Assembly (NCBI GenBank): GCA_035308765.1
Contig: DATGGA010000026.1
Location: 33,089-97,088 of the forward strand
DNA: 64,000 nt
Reading direction: 5' to 3'
Origin: RBG-16-66-20 sp035308765
Lineage (GTDB): Bacteria > Pseudomonadota > Gammaproteobacteria > Burkholderiales > SG8-39
Part shown: piece after piece, positions 40,020 to 48,500 of the stretch
Position numbering within the stretch: position 1 is the stretch's first letter
Layout: the number at the start of each line of letters is the position of its first letter
Program-made: the position numbers and the translations under genes
The notes under the pieces: generated by a model
Seen by the model: only the letters and a program-made list of their open reading frames with translations
The model's database searches: none
Told to the model about the DNA's origin: nothing

Positions 40020-41126
40020 GTGAATCGGTCAATTCCTTTCCGTTTGCGGGTGGCCGACGACGCCATCGCCGACCTGAAGCAGCGCCTCGCGCGCACGCGC
40101 TGGCCGGACGAAGCGCCGTTTGAAACGTGGACGACCGGGACCAGCCTTGCCTACATGCAGGAACTGGTCCGCTACTGGCGGGACGGTTTCGACTGGCGCG
40201 CCGCCGAGGCCAGGCTGAACGCACTGCCGCAGTTCACTGCCAGGGTCAGGGACACCGACCTGCATTTCATCCATGCGCCGGGCAGGGGAAAGGACTCGAT
40301 GCCGCTGCTGCTGTCGCACGGCTGGCCGGGCTCCGTCTTCGAATTCCTGAAAATCATCCCGCTGTTGCAGGAGCGCTTCACCGTGGTCGCGCCTTCGCTG
40401 CCGGGCTACGGCTTGTCGTTCAGGCCCGGGCAGGCGCGATTAGGTTCCGAGGACATGGCCGAAATTTTCGCCGAACTGATGACGGGCGTTCTGGGCTACG
40501 AGCGCTTCGGCTGCCAGGGCGGCGACTGGGGCGCATCCATCAGTTCCGTGCTCGGCTACCGTTACCCGGAACGGTTGACGGGCATTCATTTGAACCTGCT
40601 GGTGGTGCGTCGCGACCCGAAGACGGTGCAGGACAAAAAATTCCTGGACCAGTTGAACGCGTTTCTCAAGGAAGAAACCGGCTACCAGGCGATCCAGGGC
40701 ACCAAGCCGCAGACGCTGGCCTACGGCCTCACCGATTCGCCGGCCGGCCTCGCGGCATGGATCGTCGAAAAATTCAGGGCCTGGAGCGACTGCGGCGGCA
40801 ATCCGGAGAACGCCATCTCGCGCGACGAGATGCTGGCCAATATTTCGCTGTACTGGTTCACGGGGGCCATCGGCTCATCGTTCTGGCCGTACTACGCGCG
40901 CCTGCACGGCGGCTGGCCGATCCCGGAGGGCAAAACCATCGACGTGCCGGTGGGCTATGCCGAATTCCCGAAAGAGATCCTGTCGCCGCCGCGCTCGCTG
41001 GCGGAAAAAACCTACACCGACATCCGGCGCTGGAGCGTGATGGCCAAAGGCGGGCACTTCGCCGCGCTGGAGCAGCCCGAAGCGCTGGCGCGCGAGGTTA
41101 CGGAGTTCTTCCGACCGCTGCGCTAG
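40020..41126 (+). CDS. Epoxide hydrolase family protein
   Basis: Alpha/beta hydrolase of 368 aa with the N-terminal EHN domain (FRLRVADDAIADLKQRLARTRWP) typical of microsomal-type epoxide hydrolases. The oxyanion-hole HGWPGS and the nucleophile Asp169 in GGDWGAS are present. Lid Tyr residues occur in YQAIQGTKPQTLAYGL. The end has GHFAALEQPE with the catalytic His. It probably hydrolyses epoxides to diols; substrates are unknown. The start is GTG at 40020, preceded by AGGAG, which supports it. It is divergent from the STAS-like gene. Confidence 0.9.
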   Translation: MNRSIPFRLRVADDAIADLKQRLARTRWPDEAPFETWTTGTSLAYMQELVRYWRDGFDWRAAEARLNALPQFTARVRDTDLHFIHAPGRGKDSMPLLLSHGWPGSVFEFLKIIPLLQERFTVVAPSLPGYGLSFRPGQARLGSEDMAEIFAELMTGVLGYERFGCQGGDWGASISSVLGYRYPERLTGIHLNLLVVRRDPKTVQDKKFLDQLNAFLKEETGYQAIQGTKPQTLAYGLTDSPAGLAAWIVEKFRAWSDCGGNPENAISRDEMLANISLYWFTGAIGSSFWPYYARLHGGWPIPEGKTIDVPVGYAEFPKEILSPPRSLAEKTYTDIRRWSVMAKGGHFAALEQPEALAREVTEFFRPLR

Positions 41127-41173
41127 GGCGCGAGCAGCGAGAAGAAGGTGGTGCCCCTGCCGGGCGAGATGAG

Positions 41174-41635
41174 CTATGGCTTCTTTGGTTCGGGGTGGAT
41201 GTTGTCCACCCAGTGGACCTGCTCGGGTTTTTCCGCCACGGGAATGTCTAGGTTCACCACCACCGGTTCCTGGCCGCTGCGCACCAGCACGCAGGAAAGC
41301 GGATCATCGTCGCTGGCATTGATTTCCTGGTGCGGCACGAAGGGCGGCACGTAGATGAAATCGCCCGGGCCCGCCTCGGCGACGAACTGGAGCTGCTCGC
41401 CCCAGCGCATGCGCGCCTTGCCGCTGACCACGTAGATCACGCTCTCCACGGGACCGTGGTGGTGCGCGCCGGTCTTGGCCTTGGGATGGATCACTACGGT
41501 GCCGGCCCACAGTTTCTCGGCGCCGGCGCGCGCGCGGGTGATCGCCGCGGCGCGGTTCATGCCGGGTGTCTGCGGCGTGTTGATGTCCAGCTCGTTGCCT
41601 TGGACGACCCGGACGCCGTCGAATTTCCATTTCAT
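41174..41635 (-). CDS. Cupin-domain protein
   Basis: Single-domain cupin of 153 aa. Cupin motif 1 is GAHHHGPVESVIYVVSG (His residues as metal ligands) and motif 2 is PGDFIYVPPFVPHQEINA. The N-terminal part contains MNRAAAITRARAGAEKLWAG. Small cupins of this kind are isomerases, dioxygenases or sugar-binding proteins; the function cannot be fixed. It is coupled to the upstream GST gene by a TGATG junction, so both belong to one transcript. Confidence 0.85.
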   Translation of the reverse strand: MKWKFDGVRVVQGNELDINTPQTPGMNRAAAITRARAGAEKLWAGTVVIHPKAKTGAHHHGPVESVIYVVSGKARMRWGEQLQFVAEAGPGDFIYVPPFVPHQEINASDDDPLSCVLVRSGQEPVVVNLDIPVAEKPEQVHWVDNIHPEPKKP

Positions 41636-42249
41636 CAGAATTTCAGCGCGCGCTGGATCGCGGGACGGGCGCCCATTTCATCCGCCCACCGCGTCAGGTT
41701 GGCGAAGCCCTCGATCGCCTCGGGGAAGGCGCCCTTGGTGCGCGCGTACCCCGCATACAGCGACAGATCGGCGACCGATATTTCTGCGCCGCCGGCGTAC
41801 TTGCGCGCGGCCAGCGTGTCGTCCCAGACCTTGAAGAAGCCCCGCAGCCGCTCCTTGAATGCCTGCACGGTCGGCGCATGCGGCTCCTTGGATCGGACCA
41901 CCGCCGTGAGCGCGCCGAACAGCGGCGTGATGTCGGTGGACGCGCTCATCAGCGCCTGCAGCACCGCAGGGCGCGCCGTGGCCTCCTTGGGCATGAATTT
42001 GCCTGACTTGTCCGCGCAGTAGAGCAGGATAGCGGTGGATTGCGACAGCGTTACGCGCATGCCGCCCGGACCCTCGTGGTCCACGATCACCGGGATCTGG
42101 CCGTTCGGGTTCATGGCGAGGAACTGCGGCGTCTTCTGCTCGCCCTTGGTGATGTCCACGGGGTGCAGCTTGTAGGGCAGGCCGCATTCCTCGAGTGCGA
42201 TGCGGGCGCGCATGCCGTTGGAAGTGCCTGCGGCGTAGAGATCGATCAT
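41635..42249 (-). CDS. Glutathione S-transferase family protein
   Basis: GST of 204 aa: N-terminal thioredoxin-like domain (LYAAGTSNGMRARIALEECGLPY, then NPNGQIPVIVDHE and LSQSTAILLYCAD) and a helical C-terminal domain (GGAEISVADLSLYAGYART). The Ser-Asn-Gly near residue 8 is the position that activates glutathione in beta/theta GSTs. It is upstream of the cupin gene in a two-gene operon; its start region is free of other genes. Confidence 0.9.
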   Translation of the reverse strand: MIDLYAAGTSNGMRARIALEECGLPYKLHPVDITKGEQKTPQFLAMNPNGQIPVIVDHEGPGGMRVTLSQSTAILLYCADKSGKFMPKEATARPAVLQALMSASTDITPLFGALTAVVRSKEPHAPTVQAFKERLRGFFKVWDDTLAARKYAGGAEISVADLSLYAGYARTKGAFPEAIEGFANLTRWADEMGARPAIQRALKF

Positions 42250-42292
42250 CGTGGATCCTTGGCGAAAATCGGATCCGCAACTCTACCGCAGG

Positions 42293-43057
42293 TCAGGCGG
42301 GATTCTGCGCCAGCAGGCGAGCCAGATCCGACAGTTCGTTGCGGTTCAGGTCGGAGACCAGCCAGAACTCCATGCCGTCGCGCGCGAAGCTCTGAATGTT
42401 GAACCCGTCCCGGGTCAGCGACACCGCGGCCGCCGGCCCGTGCGCCGGCCGGACGTAGGCGTCGATGACGTGATGGCGGCGCTGGTAGACCAGCACAGCC
42501 ACCGGCTGGCCGCCGACGTAGTCCAGCCGCGCGCCGCGCAGCTCGAAGCCCTGCGCCGAGAGGTCGATCACCGGCGGCGAGTAGTTCAGCCGGCTGCTCA
42601 GCCACGGCTTGACCGTGTGCTGGTCGGAGGAGGCGACGTCGAACGAGTGCTGGGCCAGTGTCGCGCGCACGTGGCTGCTCAGCACCTCCTGGGTGATGCG
42701 TTCGGTCTCGCCCGGCCGCAGGTACCCGGTCGCGATCGTCCACGTGAGGAACGCCGCGGCGGCCATGGCGACGCCGGTTCCGGGCAACAGGCGCCAGATG
42801 GACGGTCGCGGCGCCGAGGTAGCGGGGCTGGCGGCCGGGCCGCTCACCTGGGCAAGAAGCGGCCCCAGCAGCGTCGCCGGCGCCGCGTGATAGTCGGCCT
42901 TTTCGCGGATTGCGGCGGACATGCCGCGCAACCGCTCGCAGGCGGCCCGCGCCGCGGGATTCGCCGCGAGGTGCGCTTCCAGTTCCACGCACCTCGACGG
43001 TTCCAGTTCGCCGTCCACGTAGGCATGCAGCATCGCGCCGGCTTCCTCGTTCGTCAT
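42293..43057 (-). CDS. Anti-sigma factor (transmembrane, without zinc motif)
   Basis: 254-aa membrane anti-sigma. The cytoplasmic N-terminus has the ASD-like pattern LHAYVDGELEPSRCVELEAHL, but the usual HxxxCxxC cysteines are absent (HLAANPAAR; only Cys23 and Cys40). One membrane helix lies at about 94-113 and a periplasmic domain of ~140 residues follows, with YVGGQPVAVLVYQRRHHVIDAYV. Its start overlaps the sigma gene stop by 4 bases (ATGA). It should hold the ECF sigma inactive until a periplasmic signal. Confidence 0.85.
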   Translation of the reverse strand: MTNEEAGAMLHAYVDGELEPSRCVELEAHLAANPAARAACERLRGMSAAIREKADYHAAPATLLGPLLAQVSGPAASPATSAPRPSIWRLLPGTGVAMAAAAFLTWTIATGYLRPGETERITQEVLSSHVRATLAQHSFDVASSDQHTVKPWLSSRLNYSPPVIDLSAQGFELRGARLDYVGGQPVAVLVYQRRHHVIDAYVRPAHGPAAAVSLTRDGFNIQSFARDGMEFWLVSDLNRNELSDLARLLAQNPA

Positions 43058-43587
43058 TCGTGCACCTGCGGCGCCGAGGCATTCTGGATCGCGCGCAGCG
43101 AATCCGCGAGCAGGCGGCGCGCGCGCGCGAGGCGCGACATCACCGTGCCGATGGGCGCATCCGTGATGCGCGCGATGTCCCGGTAGGACAGGTCTTCGAG
43201 TTCGCGCAGGATCAGCGCCTCGCGGAAGAACGCCGGGAGCGCCGCCAGCGCCTCGTTCAGCATGCGCCGGTCCACCGCGCGCAGCGCGATGGTCTCGGGC
43301 GTGTTTTCCTCCACCGGCAGCAGCTCCGCGGGCAGGCTGTCGATGCCCGAGAGCTCGGCCGGCCGGTTGGCCTTCAGCCAGGTCATGCAGGCATTGCGCA
43401 CCAGCGCGAGCAGCCAGGGCCTGGGTTCGCCGCGCAGCCCGTCGAGAAAACGGAAGGCGCGCAGCGCCGCTTCCTGCGTCACGTCGCGCGCATCGTGGTC
43501 GTCGCGCGTAATCCAGCGCGCAAGGTTGTACGCCGCATCCAGGTGCGGCAGCACGAGCTGGTCGAATTTCACGCGGCGGTCGTTCAA
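43054..43587 (-). CDS. ECF-type RNA polymerase sigma factor
   Basis: Sigma factor of 177 aa with region 2 at about 8-72 (DAAYNLARWITRDDHDARDVTQEAAL, RPWLLALVRNACMTWLK) and region 4 at about 115-165 (LPAFFREALILRELEDLSYRDIA, IGTVMSRLARARRLL). It is encoded 4 bases after a cupredoxin gene and overlaps its anti-sigma gene. It probably directs its own operon from a promoter in the 44834-44915 gap. Confidence 0.93.
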   Translation of the reverse strand: MNDRRVKFDQLVLPHLDAAYNLARWITRDDHDARDVTQEAALRAFRFLDGLRGEPRPWLLALVRNACMTWLKANRPAELSGIDSLPAELLPVEENTPETIALRAVDRRMLNEALAALPAFFREALILRELEDLSYRDIARITDAPIGTVMSRLARARRLLADSLRAIQNASAPQVHE

Positions 43588-43591
43588 GAGC

Positions 43592-43945
43592 CTATGTTAC
43601 GTGGATCTTGCCGCTCATGTCCTCGTGGCCCTCGCCGCAAAATACGTCGCAGGAGAAATCGAAGGTGCCCGTCCTGTCCGGCACCAGCCGCACCTGCACG
43701 GCCTTGCCCGGCATGATCTCGACGTCGACCTTGAAGTCCGGCGCGTAGAAGCCCATTGCAACGTCTTCGGTGGTGAGTTCGAGCACCACGGGCACGTCCT
43801 TCTGCAGCGTGATCTCGCCCGGCGTGTACTCGAATTTCTTCGCCACGATACGGATTACCTTTTCGTTCGACTGCGCGAGCACACCCGCGCCGAACGAGGC
43901 GGCGATCCCGGCAATGAGCAGCCGGCGACGCTTTTGCCTGATCAT
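43592..43945 (-). CDS. Periplasmic cupredoxin-domain (CuA-like) protein
   Basis: 117-aa exported protein with a signal peptide (LLIAGIAASFGAGVLAQ). The cupredoxin fold ends in CDVFCGEGHEDM, i.e. Cys99, Cys103, His107 and Met110, matching the cytochrome oxidase subunit II CuA ligands. The first CuA ligand His (DVxHxF) is Met64 here (DVAMGFYAPDF). Copper could still bind as a modified centre. It is between the phosphoesterase and sigma genes in one tight operon, suggesting a redox or copper-linked signal. Confidence 0.85.
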   Translation of the reverse strand: MIRQKRRRLLIAGIAASFGAGVLAQSNEKVIRIVAKKFEYTPGEITLQKDVPVVLELTTEDVAMGFYAPDFKVDVEIMPGKAVQVRLVPDRTGTFDFSCDVFCGEGHEDMSGKIHVT

Positions 43946-44833
43946 TCAAGCCTTGCCGATCACCGGGTATTCGGTGATCTTGAGCGGATCTTCCGTTTCT
44001 ACGGCACGGAAACCCAATCCCCTGTACGGTTGCGCGGCATCCCAGGGAATCGGTTCGCGCTTCGGCTTCGAGCCCGGCGCCACCAGCGGGAAGATCAGCG
44101 ATTTCGCGGAATGATGCGCGATATGGCCCGTCATGTGGTGGTTTTCCTGATGGATGTGGCCGTAGAACACCGTGACGTGCGGATATGCCGTCAGGATGTC
44201 GATCGCCTGGGCGCCGTCCTTGGTCGCCCAGTCCCACTGCGGCATCAGGTCGAACAGCGGCCGGTGGGTCAGCACGACGATCGGGGTTTCCTTCGGCAGC
44301 TTCGCGAGGTCCGCCTTCATCCAGGCGAGCTGCGCCTCGCCGATGCGCGCCGCCGGGTCCGAGACGTTGTCGATGGCGACGAAATGCACGCCCTTGTGGT
44401 CGAAGCTGTAATAGCTCGGGCCGAAGAATTCCTTCCAGGCCTGGCCGTTGTCCAGCGACGCGTCGTGTTCGCCCGGCATGAAGCGAAGGTTCTTGTTGTC
44501 GAGTTTCGAAACGATGTCCTTGAATTCCGCCAGGCGCCGGCGCCGTTCCTTCGGGTCGTCGGTGGTGTGGGTGAGGTCGCCGGTGAACACGATGAAATCG
44601 GGCTGCTCGGGCAGCGCGTTCACCGCGGCCACCGCTTTTTGCAGCGTGCCGCCCGCGTCGGGGTTGAGCGCCGCGCCCTTGAAGCCCCAGTGCGAGTCCG
44701 AAAGCTGCACGAAATAGAATTCTTCCTGCTTGCTGCCGCCCATGCTGGCGCAGCCGGCGAGTCCCGAGGCGAACACCGCGCCGCCCAGTCCCGCGAGTTT
44801 GAGGAAGTCCCTGCGATCGATCGGCTGCGCCAT
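43946..44833 (-). CDS. Tat-exported metallophosphoesterase lipoprotein
   Basis: Calcineurin-like phosphoesterase of 295 aa. It has all metal motifs: DSHWG (D-x-H), FTGDLTH, GEHD in place of GNHD, a His in THRPLFD, and GHIHQENHH. The N-terminus carries a twin-arginine signal DRRDFLKLAG with a lipobox-like LAGCAS, so it is probably exported folded and lipidated. An AAGGAGA site precedes the ATG. It is the first gene of the operon with cupredoxin, sigma and anti-sigma. The substrate (nucleotide, phospholipid or other phosphoester) is unknown. Confidence 0.9.
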   Translation of the reverse strand: MAQPIDRRDFLKLAGLGGAVFASGLAGCASMGGSKQEEFYFVQLSDSHWGFKGAALNPDAGGTLQKAVAAVNALPEQPDFIVFTGDLTHTTDDPKERRRRLAEFKDIVSKLDNKNLRFMPGEHDASLDNGQAWKEFFGPSYYSFDHKGVHFVAIDNVSDPAARIGEAQLAWMKADLAKLPKETPIVVLTHRPLFDLMPQWDWATKDGAQAIDILTAYPHVTVFYGHIHQENHHMTGHIAHHSAKSLIFPLVAPGSKPKREPIPWDAAQPYRGLGFRAVETEDPLKITEYPVIGKA

Positions 44834-44862
44834 CACGCTCTCCTTTGGTGGGTACAGGATGC

Positions 44863-44897
44863 AAGACCGTGGCCGGCGCCGGTTTATTCCCGGGAAT
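44863..44897. promoter_or_regulatory. Palindromic divergent promoter region (candidate ECF promoter)
   Basis: Perfect 12-base palindrome ATTCCCGGGAAT at 44886-44897. Read on the minus strand it continues as GGGAATAAACC, followed 16 bases after GGAATAA by GTCT (44864-44867), a spacing like ECF -35/-10 elements. It lies between the phosphoesterase-cupredoxin-sigma operon and the divergent GDT1-type gene. The sigma target sequence is inferred, not proven. Confidence 0.45.
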
Positions 44898-44915
44898 TCA
44901 CGGTACGCTTCAGAT

Positions 44916-45491
44916 ATGCTGGAACCCTTCCTCGTATCGACCGGCGTCGTCGCGTTGGCCGAAATGGGCGACAAGACGCAGCTGCTCGCGCTATTGCTCG
45001 CGGCGCGCTACCGGCAGACGCTGCCGGTGGTCGCCGGCATCCTCGCCGCGACGCTCGCCAACCACGCGCTGGCCGCCTGGCTGGGGGTCGAAGTCGCCCG
45101 CGCGCTGGGCCGCGACACGCTGCGCTGGATCCTCGGCGTCTCGTTCATCGCCATGGCGGCCTGGACGCTGGTACCCGACAAGATCGACGGCGGCGGAGCG
45201 CCGCCCGGACGCTATGGAGCGTTCCTGGCGACGCTGATCGCCTTTTTCCTGGTCGAAATCGGCGACAAGACGCAGCTCGCCACGGTCGCGCTGGCGGCGC
45301 AATACAAGTCGCTGGCGCCGGTGGTCGCCGGGACCACGCTCGGCATGATGATCGCCGACGTGCCGGCGGTGTACTTCGGCGAGCGCCTGCTGCGGCGGGT
45401 GCCGGTCAACATCGTGCGCCGGGTTGCGGCCGCGATTTTCGCAGTGCTGGGGGCAATTGCCCTGGGCACTCTCGGTCTCGGCCCGCAGTAG
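44916..45491 (+). CDS. GDT1/TMEM165-family (UPF0016) cation transporter
   Basis: Membrane protein of 191 aa with about six helices. Both copies of the family motif E-x-G-D-K-(T/S) are seen: LAEMGDKTQL near the N-terminus and LVEIGDKTQL at about 110. Family members export Mn2+ or exchange Ca2+/Mn2+ for protons. No yybP-ykoY-type Mn riboswitch fits in the 82-base upstream gap. It is divergent from the phosphoesterase operon and shares its palindromic promoter region, so it may be in the same stress regulon. Confidence 0.9.
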   Translation: MLEPFLVSTGVVALAEMGDKTQLLALLLAARYRQTLPVVAGILAATLANHALAAWLGVEVARALGRDTLRWILGVSFIAMAAWTLVPDKIDGGGAPPGRYGAFLATLIAFFLVEIGDKTQLATVALAAQYKSLAPVVAGTTLGMMIADVPAVYFGERLLRRVPVNIVRRVAAAIFAVLGAIALGTLGLGPQ

Positions 45492-45505
45492 CCAAAAACG
45501 CCTGC

Positions 45506-48500
45506 CTAGGATGCAATTTCCCTGCGATGTGCGATGAGCAACTCGCCCATCTGCTCCGCTGGCTGCGGCTCGCTGAACAGGTACCCCTGGAAGGCGTCGC
45601 AACCGCGTGCCCGCAAATAGTCATGCTGTTCGGCAGTCTCGACGCCCTCGGCCAGGGCTTTCAGGCCCATCAGCTTGGCGAGCTGGATCACAGTATTGAC
45701 AATCGGGGCATGGTCCGTACGGCTGCGGATGGCCTGCACGAAAGATTGATCCACCTTCAGCACATGCACCGGGAACCGCTGTAGGTATGCGAGCGATGAA
45801 TAACCTGTTCCAAAATCGTCAATCGCGATCTGCACGCCGAGCTGGTTCAGCTCCGTCAGGATCTTTACCGCCGTTTCGGCGTTCCTCATCACGACGCCTT
45901 CCGTGATCTCAATTTCGAGGCAACTTCCGGGCAGGCCCGTCTCGCCCAGGATTTCTCCGACGCGCTCCGCCAGCATCCTCTGGCGAAACTGGTGCGGCGA
46001 CAAATTGACGGCGACCCGCAGCGGCCCGAGACCGGCATCCAGCCACGTCTTGCACTGGCGGCAGGCTTCGCGCAGCACCCAGTCGCCGAGCGGGATGATG
46101 AGGCCCATTTCTTCGGCGACCGGGATGAACAGCTCTGGCGACACCGAGCCCAACTCCGCATCGGTCCACCGCAGCAAGGCTTCGACTCCGGTGATCTGGC
46201 CGTTCGTCACGCGAACCTGCGGCTGATAATGCAGCGCAAATTCCTTGCGCTCCAGCGCATGGCGCAAGCGATCGCGAAGATCGGCCTGGCGCGCAATTCG
46301 CGCGCTCATTTCCCTCGCGAAGAACTGGAAATTGTTGCGCCCCTCCCGCTTCGCCTGGTACATCGCGATGTCGGCGTTCTTGAGCAGGGTTCCGGCGTCC
46401 TTGTTGTCGTCCGGATAGAGCGTGATGCCTATGCTGGTCGAAAGATGCAGCTCGCGCCCTCCCACCTCGAGCGGCTTGGTGAACGCGTCGAGAATTTTCA
46501 GCGCGACGGTGGAAATCTCCTCTATGTGGTGAATGTCCTCCAGCAGCACCGTGAACTCATCGCCGCCCAGCCTGCCCACGGTATCGGTTGAACGGAGACA
46601 GCACTGCACCCGGCGCGCCACTTCCCTCAGCACCTCGTCGCCGACGGCGTGGCCCAGCCTGTCGTTGATTTCCTTGAAGTGGTCCAGATCGAGGAACATC
46701 ACCGCCAGCAGCGTCTGCCCGCGATCTGCCCGGGCCATCGCATGCCCTATGCGATCATGGAGCAGCGCGCGATTCGGCAGGTCGGTCAGGGCATCGTAGT
46801 AGGCGAGGCGATCGAGCCTCTTCTGCTTGTCCATCAGCTCGAGCGCGAAAGAAAGGTTCCCGACGAGTTCAAGCAGCAGGCGCCGTTCATCGTCGTCGAA
46901 CATCCCCGTTTCATACGCACGGAGAACTACCGCGCCGGCCACGCGCTTCTCCACGATCAGCGGAAGGAGAGCGAGCGCGTAATTGCCCTTTTTCGTCAGC
47001 GCGACCCGCTCGGGAATTCGCGGATCGTTGGCAACATCGTTGGAAATCAACGGCTGGCCGGTGCGCAGCGCGTGTGCGATCAAGCTTTGCGAGCGACCGG
47101 GATTGCTGTTGTATTCGTCAAGCACCTCCTGGAACAGCGGCGAAGCGGTGGACTCGGAGGTGGCCGAAATCTGCGCCAGTCCGTTCGCCTCCAGTTCGAT
47201 TACGCGCGCGAGCATGAACTTCCCCTCGGAGACCGCAATCCGGCAGACTTCCCCGAAGAGCTCGTTGCGCTCCCGCATCCGTACGATTGCACTGTTGATT
47301 CCGCTAAGGACGATCCGCACGCGGTTCAGGCGGTCAATTTTCTCCTGCTGCAACTTGCGCTCGGTGATGTCGCGATTTATACCGAGCAGTCCCATCAGGT
47401 TTCCGTCGTCATCGAACAGCGGGATCTTGCTGCTATGGAAGGGAACGGGGGTTCCGTCAGGCCGTTGAATCACGGTTTCATGAACAAACGTCCTGCGGTT
47501 TTTATACACCCACTCATCGTCCATGAGCGATTGCGTCCGCGTCGCCTCCTGGGTCGGCAGCCGCGAAGTGTGGAGCCTGACCATGGCCTGTTTCGACGAT
47601 TCGAAAAACTCCGCCGCGTACTTGTTGACCATGATGTAGTTGGAATTCCTGTCCTTGGCGAAGATCGACATCGGGATCGCGTCGATCACGATCTCGAGCA
47701 TGCGACGGCTGTTGCGCAGTTCCTCCTCGGTGCGCTTGCCTTCCGTGATGTCGAGATTCGTGCCCACCATACGAACCGCGCGGCCCTGATCGTCGCGCCT
47801 GACCACCTTGCCGCGCGAGAGGATCCAGCGCCACTCGCCGGTTTCGTGCCGCACCCGGTTTTCAACGCTGTACTCGGCGCCGGGACCCTTGAGCGCGGCA
47901 AAGAATTTGACGCGGAAAGATGCGATGTCGTCCGGATGCACCAGCCTTGCCAAGGCCTTTGACGTCGTACGCGTTACGCGCGGCTGTGCACCAAGCATTT
48001 CTGCCCACGATTCGGAAAGCACAATTTCGTCGGCTGAAACATCGTAGTCCCAGGTACAGGCCCGGCTTGCCTTCAACGCAAGTTCCAGACGCGAGCTTGT
48101 GCGTTCCAGGGCTTCCTCGTTGCTCACCCGATTCGTCACGTCGCGCGCGATGCCGTGATAGCCGGAGAACGTTCCTTGCGCGTCGAAGATCGGTTCGCCG
48201 GTAACTTCTACGAAGCTCACCAAGCCGTCACCATCCGTCCGCCGAAGTAAAACGTCGCGGAACGGCCGGCGCTCCGCAAGAACCGCCCGATGCTCCTTCC
48301 AGGTCTGATTGATGATCTCGGTGCCGGGCAGTTCCCAGCGCTGCTTGCCGATATGGTCTGCCGGCGTAATGCCGCCGCGCGCATTGGTCGGACCCCCCGT
48401 AGAGACGAACCGCAGTTCCGCGTTCTGCTCCCAATACCAGTCGGAAGACAATTCCGTGAGGCGGCGAAAACGCAACTCGGCGCTCTCAAACGATTTCTGC

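Noticed and set aside
44834..44915. Mn riboswitch (yybP-ykoY) before the GDT1-type gene
   Set aside because: The gap is only 82 bases and lacks the conserved paired motifs; a promoter palindrome explains it better.
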